DNA of 64,000 nt from Microbacterium aoyamense (lineage in GTDB: Bacteria; Actinomycetota; Actinomycetes; Actinomycetales; Microbacteriaceae), in contig NZ_JAKNUT010000002.1 in the NCBI RefSeq assembly GCF_023155855.1, positions 426,470-490,469 of the forward strand. The letters are read 5' to 3'. The notes under the pieces are model-generated. The model was not told the origin of the DNA, did no database searches, and worked only from the letters and a program-made list of their open reading frames with translations. Positions 1 to 8,171 of the stretch are shown piece by piece (the first letter of the stretch is position 1; each line of letters starts with the position of its first letter). The position numbers were made by a program, and so were the translations under genes.

Positions 1-476
1 CGCTTGGACCCGTTGCGCGAGAAGTCGACGTAGACGGATTCGCAGTCGTCGGCGTCGCACACGCGCACGCGGTCGTACTCATCGGAGCGGATGACGTCGA
101 CGAACGCCATAGCGGCTTCGACGAGGATCCTGGTGGCAAGGGATGCGTCGTCCGGTGTCGCGTGGATGTGCCAGTCGAAATCGTCGTGCTTGGACAGCTG
201 GGGGAGTGCTTGCCCGTCGCGCAGCATCTCGTTGACGAGCGGGACTGCGGATTCGCGGTCCACGTCCCACAACTGCCGCAGGCGGGGACGGATGGCGCGG
301 ACCGCCGCGATCTCGGTTGCGTCGCGCCGGATCGTGCCGGTGTAGGGGTTGACCATCAGGTACGCACCGAGGTCGTCGGCGGTCTGCAGCGTGTCTTCTC
401 CGTCGTACCCGGGAAGAGTGTTCACGAGGTGCACGGCGGCGTCGAGCGCTTGCCGTGTGTCATTGATGAAAACCAT
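1..476 (-). CDS. CGNR zinc-finger domain protein (C-terminus outside window)
   Basis: The frame opens at an ATG whose first base is 476 and runs without a stop to base 1, so only about 158 N-terminal residues are visible. The visible part resembles the ABATE domain that precedes a CGNR zinc finger, a family usually annotated as a putative stress-related transcriptional regulator. The last visible residues, VCDADDCESVYVDFSRN, are the start of that finger: two cysteines, then the typical D-x-S-R-N stretch. An AGGAGT Shine-Dalgarno sequence lies just upstream and a TACACT hexamer at 514-519 could be its -10. It is divergent from the EamA gene. The target is unknown. Confidence 0.8.
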   Translation of the reverse strand, partial: MVFINDTRQALDAAVHLVNTLPGYDGEDTLQTADDLGAYLMVNPYTGTIRRDATEIAAVRAIRPRLRQLWDVDRESAVPLVNEMLRDGQALPQLSKHDDFDWHIHATPDDASLATRILVEAAMAFVDVIRSDEYDRVRVCDADDCESVYVDFSRNGSK

Positions 477-550
477 GTTGACTCCTGACATCCCGATCCG
501 GTACCGTCACCAGTGTAACCACGCTTGACTCATGACAGACGGATGCCGCC

Positions 551-1546
551 ATGACCGCCACCGCACCCATTCCCGTGCTCTCGCCGGTCGCGGCGCCCAG
601 CCGCATGACGTCGGGGATCGTGCTGGCCGTGGCATCCGCCCTCGCGTTCTCGTCCAGCGGGCCGCTCGTGAAGCCGCTCCTCGAGGCGGGCTGGTCGCTC
701 GGCGCGGCGCTCCTCGTGCGCATGGGGCTGTCGGGGCTCATCCTCGCTCCGGCACTGTTCCTCGCAATCCGGCGGCAGAAGCGCTTCCTGCGCCGCCACG
801 GGGCGCTCATCGTCGGATTCGGACTCACCGCGGTCGCGGGGTGTCAGATCTTCTTCTTCTCGGCGATGCAGCGGATGCCGGTCGCGGTGGCGCTCCTCAT
901 CCAGTACCTGGCGCCCGTGCTTCTCGTGCTGTTCGCCTGGGCCCGTACCCGCCGGGCTCCGTCGAAGCTCGTCATCGCGGGGTCGCTCGTCGCGATCATC
1001 GGACTCGTGCTCGTCGTGGACATCTCCGGCGCGCAGTTCGATCTGCTCGGGACGCTCTTCGCTCTCGCCGCGGCCGTGTGCGTGGGCGCGTACTTCCTCA
1101 TCGCGGAGCGGACGGGCGACGACCTGCCGCCGTTGGCGCTCGCTTCGGGCGGGCTGCTCGTCGGCACGACCCTCATGGCGCTGCTCGCCGTGATCGGGGT
1201 GTTCCCCGTCGTGGCCCCGATGGTCGACGTGACGCTCGCGGGTGCGACGGTGCCGTGGTGGATGCCGCTGCTCTGGGTCGCCGGCATCGGGACGACCGTC
1301 GGCTACGCCTTCGGCGTCATGGCGGTGCCGCGGGTCGGGTCGCGGATCGCCTCGTTCGTCGGGTTGTCGGAAGTGCTCTTCGCCCTCGGGTTCGCCTGGC
1401 TGCTGCTGGGCGAGACGCCGGCGCCGATCCAGTTCGTCGGCGGAGCGCTCATCCTCGCGGGCGTCGTGCTGGTGCGGATGGATGCCTCGTCCGCCGGCGA
1501 GCCGAAGGGGGAGGCAGCCGTCGTCCCCGTCGTGCCGGCTCCCTGA
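551..1546 (+). CDS. EamA/DMT family transporter (RhtA-like exporter)
   Basis: A protein of 331 residues with about ten hydrophobic segments in two tandem EamA halves, as in drug/metabolite transporters of the RhtA/YdcZ type that export amino acids or other small metabolites across the cytoplasmic membrane. The first half begins around residue 18 (GIVLAVASALAFSSSGPLVK). The second half holds the GTTVGYAFGVMAVPRVGSR region near residues 255-275. No strong Shine-Dalgarno is visible before the ATG. It converges with an Lrp/AsnC regulator 6 bases downstream; such regulators often control amino-acid exporters, but here that regulator is divergent from the 2-oxoacid dehydrogenase genes, so the link is uncertain. 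The substrate cannot be read from sequence. Confidence 0.88.
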   Translation: MTATAPIPVLSPVAAPSRMTSGIVLAVASALAFSSSGPLVKPLLEAGWSLGAALLVRMGLSGLILAPALFLAIRRQKRFLRRHGALIVGFGLTAVAGCQIFFFSAMQRMPVAVALLIQYLAPVLLVLFAWARTRRAPSKLVIAGSLVAIIGLVLVVDISGAQFDLLGTLFALAAAVCVGAYFLIAERTGDDLPPLALASGGLLVGTTLMALLAVIGVFPVVAPMVDVTLAGATVPWWMPLLWVAGIGTTVGYAFGVMAVPRVGSRIASFVGLSEVLFALGFAWLLLGETPAPIQFVGGALILAGVVLVRMDASSAGEPKGEAAVVPVVPAP

Positions 1547-1552
1547 CCCGAC

Positions 1553-2026
1553 TCAGCGCTCGCGCCGCGCCAGCTCCATGAGCGGAGTGACCCGGTGGCC
1601 GATGACCTCGCCCATCACGAGCGAGGTCTCGGTGCGCTCGACGCCCTCGATCGCGAGGATGCGGGCATCCGTGTCGAAGAGGTGCTGCGTGTCGCGGCAC
1701 GCGACGCGCACCAGCAGATCGACCTGACCGCTCAGGCCGTGGGCCTGCACGACCTCGGGAACGCGCTGGAGCTCGCTCGTGATGCGCGGAAGGTCTGCCT
1801 GGCGCACGATGACGTTGATGAACGCTTCGATCGGGTATCCGAGCGCAGCCGACGAGATCGCGCGCTCGTACGACAGGAAGACCCCCGACCGGTCGAGGCG
1901 GCTCATGCGCGCCTGCACGGTGTTGCGTGAGAGTCCGAGGCGATCGGCGAGCGCGACGACGGTCGCACGCGGATCGGCCGCGAGAGCTTCGAGCAGCTCG
2001 AGGTCGACGTGGTCGAGGGAACTCAT
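1553..2026 (-). CDS. Lrp/AsnC family transcriptional regulator (candidate bkd regulator)
   Basis: A protein of 157 residues with an N-terminal winged helix-turn-helix (residues ~5-55, ADRLGLSRNTVQARMSRL) followed by an AsnC-type ligand-binding RAM domain (residues ~65-140). I chose the ATG at 2026 (MSSLDHVDLELL) rather than one six codons upstream because Lrp proteins begin close to the HTH. It is transcribed divergently from the branched-chain 2-oxoacid dehydrogenase operon, and an 8-bp inverted repeat sits in the shared promoter region. Lrp-type regulators (BkdR) control bkd operons in other bacteria, sensing branched-chain amino acids, so I infer the same job here. Confidence 0.9.
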   Translation of the reverse strand: MSSLDHVDLELLEALAADPRATVVALADRLGLSRNTVQARMSRLDRSGVFLSYERAISSAALGYPIEAFINVIVRQADLPRITSELQRVPEVVQAHGLSGQVDLLVRVACRDTQHLFDTDARILAIEGVERTETSLVMGEVIGHRVTPLMELARRER

Positions 2027-2072
2027 AGTGCGAAACGATAGCACGCAGTTGGGACCCGAATGTACGCAACAT

Positions 2073-2122
2073 GCTCAAGCGATCTTCGGTTGCTTGAGCT
2101 AGTTGCGATGCCGACGTATCGT
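2073..2122 (+). promoter_or_regulatory. bkd promoter with inverted repeat (candidate Lrp site)
   Basis: An exact inverted repeat GCTCAAGC (2073-2080) and GCTTGAGC (2092-2099) is separated by 11 bases. Its right arm contains TTGAGC (2094-2099), which stands 17 bases before TATCGT (2117-2122), giving a plausible -35/-10 pair for the dehydrogenase operon. A regulator binding the repeat would therefore touch the -35 element. Assignment to the divergent Lrp protein is inference. Confidence 0.55.
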
Positions 2123-2189
2123 CGGGCTCGTCGGCGATGCTGCCGGCGATCCGCAAAGGCCACCTCACGAGGGAGGCCCTGGAGGAGGG

Positions 2190-3314
2190 ATGGCGACGAT
2201 GCACACCTTTACCGCGACGACTGAGCCCCAGATCGACATCGACGATGTCGCCCGGCTCGTGACGCCCGACGGCGAGCGCATCGCCGATCCCGACCTCGAG
2301 CGCTGGATCGCCGACGTCGACACGGCGATGCTGCAGAGTCTGTATCGCGACATGGTGCTCGTGCGCCGCGTCGACACCGAAGGCGTCGCACTCCAGCGCC
2401 AGGGTCAGCTCGGGCTGTGGGCGCCCTGCCAGGGCCAGGAGGCCACGCAGGTCGGCACCGCGCGCGGCTTCCGCGCCGACGACTTCGTGTTCCCGAGCTA
2501 CCGCGAGATCGGCGTCCAGCACGTCCGCGGCGCGAAGCCCGAGGACTTCGTCCTCGCGTGGCGCGGCGAGTCCCACTCGACCTACAACCCGTACGACATC
2601 AACACCGCGTCGCCGCAGATCATCATCGGCGCGCAGTCGCTGCACGCCGTCGGCTACGCGATGGGCATCCAGCGCGACGGCACCGACCAGGTCGCCGCCG
2701 CCTACTTCGGTGACGGCGCGTCCAGCCAGGGCGACGTCAACGAGGCGATGGTCTTCGCATCCTCGTTCCGTGCCCCCGTGATCTTCGTCTGCACGAACAA
2801 CCAGTGGGCGATCTCGGAGCCCGTCACGGTGCAGGCGAAGTTCCCCATCGCCGGCCGCGCGCCCGGGTTCGGCATCCCGAGCATGCGCGTCGACGGCAAC
2901 GACGTGCTCGCCTGCCTCGCCGCGATGCGCTGGGCGGCCGACATCGCCCGTCGCGGCGGCGGGCCCGCCTTCATCGAGGCGGTGACGTACCGCATGGGTC
3001 CGCACACGACGTCGGACGACCCCACGCGCTACCGCGACAAGGAAGAGGTCGAGCGCTGGCGCCACCGCGACCCGATCGCCCGTGTCGAGGCGCTCCTTCG
3101 CAAGATGGATGCCTTCGACGACGCGTTCGCGGCGCAGGTCGGCGCCGATGCCGACGCGCTGGGCGCCGAGGTGCGGGCCGCGGCGCTGGGCGCCGTGACC
3201 CGGCCCGCGATCGAGGTCTTCGACGACGTCTACGCCGAGCCGCACACGGGCCTGACGGAACAGCGTGCCTGGTACGGCTCCTACCTCGACGGCTTCGACA
3301 CCGAGGCGGCCTGA
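2190..3314 (+). CDS. bkdA: Branched-chain 2-oxoacid dehydrogenase E1 alpha subunit
   Basis: A 374-residue thiamine-diphosphate enzyme subunit that decarboxylates 2-oxoacids and passes the acyl group to the E2 lipoyl arm. The TPP/Mg motif GDGASSQGDVNEA is at residues ~174-186 and ends at NNQWAIS about 15 residues later; substrate-pocket residues FPSYRE and YRMGPHTTSDD are also present. A strong AGGAGG lies at 2182-2187; it is very close to the ATG at 2190, so the ATG at 2199 (MHTFTATTE), 11 bases from it, is an equally good start. The first of three linked genes (2-base gap to the next). Pyruvate dehydrogenase is the alternative, but the leucine-pathway neighbours favour branched-chain substrates. 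Confidence 0.88.
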   Translation: MATMHTFTATTEPQIDIDDVARLVTPDGERIADPDLERWIADVDTAMLQSLYRDMVLVRRVDTEGVALQRQGQLGLWAPCQGQEATQVGTARGFRADDFVFPSYREIGVQHVRGAKPEDFVLAWRGESHSTYNPYDINTASPQIIIGAQSLHAVGYAMGIQRDGTDQVAAAYFGDGASSQGDVNEAMVFASSFRAPVIFVCTNNQWAISEPVTVQAKFPIAGRAPGFGIPSMRVDGNDVLACLAAMRWAADIARRGGGPAFIEAVTYRMGPHTTSDDPTRYRDKEEVERWRHRDPIARVEALLRKMDAFDDAFAAQVGADADALGAEVRAAALGAVTRPAIEVFDDVYAEPHTGLTEQRAWYGSYLDGFDTEAA

Positions 3315-3316
3315 TC

Positions 3317-4327
3317 ATGACGAAGCTGACGATGGCGAAGTCCATCAACGAGGCCCTGCGCCGCGGCATGGCCGACGACCCGAAGGTGCTCATCATGGGT
3401 GAGGACATCGGCAAGCTCGGGGGCGTCTTCCGCGTCACCGACGGGCTGCAGACCGAGTTCGGCGCGCAGCGGGTCATCGACACCCCGCTCGCCGAGGCGG
3501 GGATCATGGGCACGGCGGTGGGTCTCGCGTTCCGCGGCTACCGCCCCGTCGTCGAGATCCAGTTCGACGGGTTCGTGTACCCCGCGTTCGATCAGATCGT
3601 CTGCCAGGTCGCGAAGCTCCACTACCGCACGCGCGGCAACGTCAAGATGCCGATCACGATCCGCATCCCGTGGGCGGGCGGGGTCGGTGCGGCCGAGCAC
3701 CACTCCGAGTCTCCGGAGGCCTACTTCGTGCACACGTCCGGCCTGCGGGTCGTCGCGGTCTCCAACCCGCAGGATGCCTACGTCATGCTGCGTCAGGCGA
3801 TCGCCTCGGACGACCCGGTGGTCTACTTCGAACCGAAGCGGCTCTACCACTCGAAGGGCGAGGTGGACCTCGACGCCGACCTGGCCGACGCGCCGCCCAT
3901 GGGCGTCGCCCGCGTCGCCCGCGAGGGCAGCGACGTCACGATCCTCACCTACGGTGCGCAGGTGCCGGTGGCGATGGATGCCGCGACCGCCGCAGAAGAC
4001 GACGGCGTCTCGATCGAGGTCATCGACCTGCGCTCGATCTCGCCCGTCGACTACCGCACGGTGACGGCGTCGGTCCGCAAGACCGGTCGCGTCGTCGTGA
4101 CGCACGAGGCCGCCCGCGAGGCCGGCGTCGGCGCGGAGCTCATCGCGAGCGTCACGGAGCGCTGCTTCAACCACCTCGAAGCTGCACCCGCCCGCGTCAC
4201 GGGGCACGACATCCCGTATCCGCCTGCGAAGCTCGAGAAGCACCATGTGCCCGACCTCGACCGCATCCTCGACGCCGTCGACCGCGTGCTGGATCGCCCC
4301 AACTCGATGTCGGGGGTGTCCCTGTGA
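3317..4327 (+). CDS. bkdB: Branched-chain 2-oxoacid dehydrogenase E1 beta subunit
   Basis: A 336-residue transketolase-type subunit that completes the E1 alpha2beta2 heterotetramer. Family hallmarks include MGEDIGKLGGVFRVTDGL near residue 30, DTPLAEAGIMGTAVG, EIQFDGFVYPAFDQI and, towards the C-terminus, the transketolase C-domain with THEAAREAGVGAE and the closing PYPPAKLE segment. The start ATG follows the E1 alpha stop by two bases and its own stop overlaps the GTG of the E2 gene by four bases (GTGA), so translation of the three is probably coupled. Its length is normal for the family. No dihydrolipoamide dehydrogenase (E3) gene is in the window, so the complex must borrow E3 from elsewhere. 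Confidence 0.9.
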   Translation: MTKLTMAKSINEALRRGMADDPKVLIMGEDIGKLGGVFRVTDGLQTEFGAQRVIDTPLAEAGIMGTAVGLAFRGYRPVVEIQFDGFVYPAFDQIVCQVAKLHYRTRGNVKMPITIRIPWAGGVGAAEHHSESPEAYFVHTSGLRVVAVSNPQDAYVMLRQAIASDDPVVYFEPKRLYHSKGEVDLDADLADAPPMGVARVAREGSDVTILTYGAQVPVAMDAATAAEDDGVSIEVIDLRSISPVDYRTVTASVRKTGRVVVTHEAAREAGVGAELIASVTERCFNHLEAAPARVTGHDIPYPPAKLEKHHVPDLDRILDAVDRVLDRPNSMSGVSL

Positions 4328-5661
4328 CCGTCGACTTCCGGCTCCCCGACCTCGGCGAGGGTCTTCCCGAGGCCGAGCTCGTGCAGTGGCTCGTCGCCGA
4401 GGGCGACACCGTCGCGCTCAACCAGACCATCGCCGAGGTCGAGACGGCCAAGGCCGTCGTCGAGCTCCCGTCGCCGCATGCGGGGATCATCCGCACGCTG
4501 CACGCCGCAGCGGGCGACGTGGTCGAGGTCGGCTCGGTGCTCATCTCGTACGACCTCGAGGGTGGGGATGAGCCCGCGCCTGCGCCGGAGGAAGAAGCCA
4601 AGGCGGAGCCGAACCTCGTGGGCTATGGCGCGGCGCCCACGTCGAGCAAGCGCCCCGCGCGGCGCGCCCGCGCGACCGGGGGAGCGGCCACGGACACCGC
4701 CGTGCTGGAGTCCGAGGTCCTGCAGGCCGCGCCGCACGATGCGACGCCGACTCCCGATGTCGTCGAGCGGCCGCTGGAGCGTCCGCGTTCGACGCCCCCT
4801 GTGCGGGCTCTCGCGAAGCAGCTCGGCGTAGATCTGGTGCTGGTCGAAGCATCCGGAGCTTCCGGCATCATCACGCGCGCCGACGTCGAGGCGTACGCCG
4901 AGCGCGTCGGCGTCGCGGAGCCCGCGCCTGTCCTTCCCGCCGTGCGGCGCGACTCGGAGGAGCGCACGACGCGCACGCCCATCCGCGGAGTGCGCAAGCA
5001 CACGGCCGCCGCGATGGTCCAGAGCGCCTTCACCGCACCGCACGTCACGACCTTCCTCACGATCGACGTCACCCCGGCGATGGAGCTCGTCGCATCGCTC
5101 AAGGCGGACCGCGCGCTGGCAGACCACCGCATCGGCATCATGGCCATTGCGGCGAAGGCGGTGTGCCTCGCGCTCGGCCGTCACCCGAGCCTCAACTCGC
5201 GATGGGACGACGAAGCCGGCGAGATCGTCGAGCACCACTACGTCAACCTCGGGATCGCGGCCGCCACGGGTCGCGGGCTCGTCGTGCCGAACATCCGCGA
5301 CGCGCAGGAGCTCGCACTGGCAGAGCTCGCCGACGCGATCCGGACGCTCGCCGAGACGGCCCGCGCGGGCAAGACGGCGCCGGCCGACATGATGGGCGGC
5401 ACGTTCTCGATCACCAACGTGGGCGTGTTCGGAGTGGATGCCGGTACCCCGATCCTCAATCCAGGTGAGGCGGGCATCCTCGCGCTCGGCGCCGTGCGGC
5501 GTCAGCCGTGGGAGCACCGGGGCGAGATCGCGCTGCGCGACGTCATGACCCTCGCCCTGTCGTTCGATCACCGCCTCGTGGACGGCGAGCAGGGCGCGAA
5601 GTTCATGGTCGAGGTCGCGGACGTCCTGCGCGAGCCCGGTCGCGCGATGCTGCTGCGGTAG
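4324..5661 (+). CDS. bkdC: Dihydrolipoamide acyltransferase, E2 component
   Basis: A 445-residue E2 core protein. Domains in order: one lipoyl domain at residues ~1-80 with the lipoylated lysine in ETAKAVVE (about residue 43); an alanine/proline-rich linker; a peripheral-subunit-binding domain at ~155-192 (VRALAKQLGVD and SGIITRADVEAY); and a catalytic acyltransferase domain from ~215 with the active-site FDHRLVDGEQ near residue 413. It starts at GTG 4324, the first base of a 4-base overlap with E1 beta. It transfers the branched acyl group to CoA, giving isovaleryl-, isobutyryl- or 2-methylbutyryl-CoA. The single lipoyl domain fits BCKDH-type E2s. It converges on the TetR gene across a palindromic repeat. 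Confidence 0.9.
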   Translation: MTVDFRLPDLGEGLPEAELVQWLVAEGDTVALNQTIAEVETAKAVVELPSPHAGIIRTLHAAAGDVVEVGSVLISYDLEGGDEPAPAPEEEAKAEPNLVGYGAAPTSSKRPARRARATGGAATDTAVLESEVLQAAPHDATPTPDVVERPLERPRSTPPVRALAKQLGVDLVLVEASGASGIITRADVEAYAERVGVAEPAPVLPAVRRDSEERTTRTPIRGVRKHTAAAMVQSAFTAPHVTTFLTIDVTPAMELVASLKADRALADHRIGIMAIAAKAVCLALGRHPSLNSRWDDEAGEIVEHHYVNLGIAAATGRGLVVPNIRDAQELALAELADAIRTLAETARAGKTAPADMMGGTFSITNVGVFGVDAGTPILNPGEAGILALGAVRRQPWEHRGEIALRDVMTLALSFDHRLVDGEQGAKFMVEVADVLREPGRAMLLR

Positions 5662-5731
5662 GGGGCGGGTGCTCCGTCCGACATGCGCGATGAGCCCGCG
5701 CGCGCCCGTCGGTGTTCGAATCGACGTCACG

Positions 5732-5805
5732 ACGGTCGGAGAATGTCACTCAGGTCGGCGCGAACACGACCGAATTCTCCGACATGGATGACATTCTCCG
5801 ACCGT
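5732..5805. repeat. REP-like palindromic element between bkdC and tetR
   Basis: The 17-bp arms ACGGTCGGAGAATGTCA (5732-5748) and TGACATTCTCCGACCGT (5789-5805) are exact reverse complements around a 40-base centre. The centre holds a nested GGTCG/CGACC pair and a third copy of the decamer ATTCTCCGAC (5774-5783). It sits in the roughly 200-base intergenic stretch between two convergent genes. There is no T-run, so it is not a classical terminator; a dispersed palindromic repeat or a two-way transcription stop are both possible. Nothing else is recognisable between 5662 and 5860. Confidence 0.7.
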
Positions 5806-5860
5806 GGGGGTGGCGCGGGCGCGTCGCGATCGGTCTGCGCCGAATCGCGGACCGCGCTGT

Positions 5861-6457
5861 TCAGGAGAGCAGGGCCGTGCGCGCCATCGATTCGAGGATG
5901 CCGCGCACGGCCGCCTCGCGAGGGGCGTCCTTGAGCCCTCGCACACTGTGCGGTGTGGAATTGATGAGGCCGAAGCACGCGTGCGCCCGCACGCGCAGTT
6001 CGGCGGGCGAGCTGTCGGGCAGGAGCTCCTGCAGTACGCCGACCCACACCTCGACGTACTCGCGCTGGAGCCGCCGCACGGCATGGCGATCATCGTCGGA
6101 CAGGCTCTCGAGGTCGCGATCCTGCACGCGGATGACGTCGGCGTCGGTCAGGGCGAAGTCGACGTGGAAGCGCACGAGCCCGTCGAGTCGCGTATAGGCG
6201 TCGGCGTGAGTGTCGATGACATCCCGTCCACCCGCGAGCAGCCGCTCACTGACCCCGACGAGGATCGCCCCGAGCATCGCCTGCTTGTTCGCGAAGTGGC
6301 GGTAGACAGCCGGCCCGGTCACGCCGACGGCCGCGCCGAGCTCTTCGAGGCTCACACTCGTGAACCCGCGCTCGGCGAAGAGTCGGGCAGCCTCATGGAG
6401 GAGCGCCGCATGGCGATCGGCCTTGGCCTGGTCGCGGTGCGTCGGACGGGTTGTCAT
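5861..6457 (-). CDS. TetR family regulator of the leucine-degradation operon
   Basis: A 198-residue TetR-type repressor: the DNA-binding helix-turn-helix is at residues ~18-62 (AARLFAERGFTSVSLEELG, then GPAVYRHFANKQAML), followed by an all-helical ligand-binding domain resembling those of actinobacterial acyl-CoA-responsive regulators. It is divergent from the methylcrotonyl-CoA carboxylase operon, and two similar 16-bp palindromes lie in the 105-base gap, one overlapping its own Shine-Dalgarno (GAGGA). I infer autoregulation plus control of the operon, with an acyl-CoA of the leucine pathway as the likely inducer; the ligand is a guess from context. Confidence 0.9.
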   Translation of the reverse strand: MTTRPTHRDQAKADRHAALLHEAARLFAERGFTSVSLEELGAAVGVTGPAVYRHFANKQAMLGAILVGVSERLLAGGRDVIDTHADAYTRLDGLVRFHVDFALTDADVIRVQDRDLESLSDDDRHAVRRLQREYVEVWVGVLQELLPDSSPAELRVRAHACFGLINSTPHSVRGLKDAPREAAVRGILESMARTALLS

Positions 6458-6461
6458 TTCA

Positions 6462-6477
6462 GTTAATCCTCGCTAAC
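6462..6477. promoter_or_regulatory. TetR operator, site 1 (imperfect palindrome)
   Basis: Read on the minus strand the site is GTTAGCGAGGATTAAC, an imperfect 16-bp palindrome with GTTA/TAAC ends. It covers the ribosome-binding region of the tetR mRNA and lies 12 bases from the start of site 2. It matches site 2 at 12 of 16 positions. Confidence 0.6.
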
Positions 6478-6488
6478 CTGGTGACTCA

Positions 6489-6504
6489 GTTAGTGAACAC
6501 TAAC
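6489..6504. promoter_or_regulatory. TetR operator, site 2 (perfect palindrome)
   Basis: GTTAGTGAACACTAAC is a perfect 16-bp palindrome centred between the divergent tetR and carboxylase genes. A symmetric site of this size next to a TetR gene is the expected form of its operator. Confidence 0.7.
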
Positions 6505-6562
6505 CATTCCGACCATGCGCCGACAAGGCGCGTGATCCGATCGTGACGTCGACGGGGATGAC

Positions 6563-8167
6563 ATGAGCGCACTGGCGACCGCAGTCGTGCAGGACGACGC
6601 ATTCGAGCGCACGCGCAGAGCGCAAGCGGAGCTCGCGGCGGATCTGCGCGAGCGATTGGCCGAGGCATCCCTCGGCGGCCCCGAAGCGTCTCGAGAACGG
6701 CACATCGCCCGCGGCAAGCTGCTGCCTCGCGACCGCGTCACGCGGCTGCTGGACGAGGGGAGCCCCTTCGTCGAGGTCGCGCCGCTCGCGGCGAACGGCC
6801 TGTACGGCGGGGAAGCGCCCGCCGCCGGAGTCATCGCGGGCGTCGGTCTCGTCCACGGGCGCCACGTGATGGTCGTGTGCAACGACGCGACGGTCAAGGG
6901 CGGCACGTACTTCCCGATGACGGTGAAGAAGCATCTGCGGGCGCAGGAGATCGCGCTCGAGAACCGCCTGCCGTGCATCTACCTCGTCGATTCCGGCGGC
7001 GCGTTCCTGCCGAAGCAGGACGAGGTCTTCCCCGATCGCGACCACTTCGGGCGCATCTTCTTCAACCAGGCGCGGCTGTCGTCGGAGGGCATCCCGCAGA
7101 TCGCCGCTGTGCTGGGCTCGTGCACGGCGGGCGGGGCGTACGTCCCCGCGATGAGCGACGAGACCGTGATCGTCCGCGGCCAGGGGACGATCTTCCTCGG
7201 CGGGCCTCCGCTCGTGAAGGCTGCGATCGGCGAGGTCGTGACGGCTGAGGAGCTCGGTGGCGGCGAACTGCACGCGACACGGTCGGGCGTGGTGGATCAC
7301 CTGGCCGAGGACGACGAGCATGCCCTCGAGATCGTGCGCGACATCGTCGCGACGCTGCCGCCCCCGCTCGCGCCGGCGTGGGATGTCATCGCGTCCGTCC
7401 CCCCGGCGGTCCGCGCCGACGACCTGTACGGAGTCGTGCCCGTCGACGTCAACCAGCCCTACGACGTGCGCGAAGTCATCGCGCGCCTCGTCGACGCGAG
7501 CGAGTTCCATGAGTTCAAGCGTGCGTACGGCGACTCGCTGGTGACCGGATTCGCGCGACTGCACGGGCATCCGATCGGCATCGTCGCCAACAACGGGGTC
7601 CTGTTCAGCGAGGGGGCGCAGAAGGGCGCGCACTTCATCGAACTGTGCGATCAGCGCGGCATCCCGCTGCTGTTCCTGCAGAACATCTCGGGATTCATGG
7701 TCGGCAAGGATGCCGAGGCCGGCGGCATCGCGAAGGACGGCGCCAAGATGGTGACCGCCGTCGCGACGACCCGCGTTCCCAAGTTCACCGTCGTGATCGG
7801 CGGCTCCTTCGGTGCCGGGAACTACGCGATGTGCGGGCGGGCGTACTCGCCGCGGTTCCTGTGGACCTGGCCGGGGTCGCGCATCTCGGTCATGGGCGGC
7901 CCGCAGGCGGCATCCGTCCTCTCCACCGTCAAGCGCGACCAGATCGAAGCGCGCGGCGAGGAGTGGTCGCACGACGACCAGGCCGAGTTCGAGGCTCCCA
8001 TCCGCGCGCAGTACGAGGAGCAGGGCAACCCGTACTACGCGACGGCCCGCCTGTGGGACGACGGCGTGATCGACCCCGCCGACACCCGCGACCTGCTGGG
8101 GCTCGCGCTCGACGTCGTCTCGCGCACGCCCCTCCCCGACACGCGCTTCGGCGTCTTCCGGATGTGA
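6563..8167 (+). CDS. accD1: Acyl-CoA carboxylase beta subunit (3-methylcrotonyl-CoA carboxylase carboxyltransferase)
   Basis: A 534-residue carboxyltransferase that moves CO2 from biotin to an acyl-CoA. Two crotonase-fold halves are visible: the N-half with [36 protein letters not shown] and the oxyanion loop [16 protein letters not shown]; and the C-half with [29 protein letters not shown] and the [19 protein letters not shown] oxyanion segment. These sequences resemble the methylcrotonyl-CoA (MCC beta) branch rather than propionyl-CoA carboxylases. It is the first gene of a five-gene operon and its stop is 4 bases before the biotin carboxylase gene. The Shine-Dalgarno (CGGGG) is weak. M. 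tuberculosis AccD1, in the same gene order, works with AccA1 as an MCC. Confidence 0.9.
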   Translation: MSALATAVVQDDAFERTRRAQAELAADLRERLAEASLGGPEASRERHIARGKLLPRDRVTRLLDEGSPFVEVAPLAANGLYGGEAPAAGVIAGVGLVHGRHVMVVCNDATVKGGTYFPMTVKKHLRAQEIALENRLPCIYLVDSGGAFLPKQDEVFPDRDHFGRIFFNQARLSSEGIPQIAAVLGSCTAGGAYVPAMSDETVIVRGQGTIFLGGPPLVKAAIGEVVTAEELGGGELHATRSGVVDHLAEDDEHALEIVRDIVATLPPPLAPAWDVIASVPPAVRADDLYGVVPVDVNQPYDVREVIARLVDASEFHEFKRAYGDSLVTGFARLHGHPIGIVANNGVLFSEGAQKGAHFIELCDQRGIPLLFLQNISGFMVGKDAEAGGIAKDGAKMVTAVATTRVPKFTVVIGGSFGAGNYAMCGRAYSPRFLWTWPGSRISVMGGPQAASVLSTVKRDQIEARGEEWSHDDQAEFEAPIRAQYEEQGNPYYATARLWDDGVIDPADTRDLLGLALDVVSRTPLPDTRFGVFRM

Positions 8168-8171
8168 CTCC

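Noticed and set aside
1449..3245. Long minus-strand open frame of 598 codons opposite the Lrp and E1 alpha genes
   Set aside because: It is an Arg/Ala/Gly-rich shadow of real genes in GC-rich DNA and shows no domain; only its part in frame with the Lrp protein's neighbourhood overlaps a true gene.
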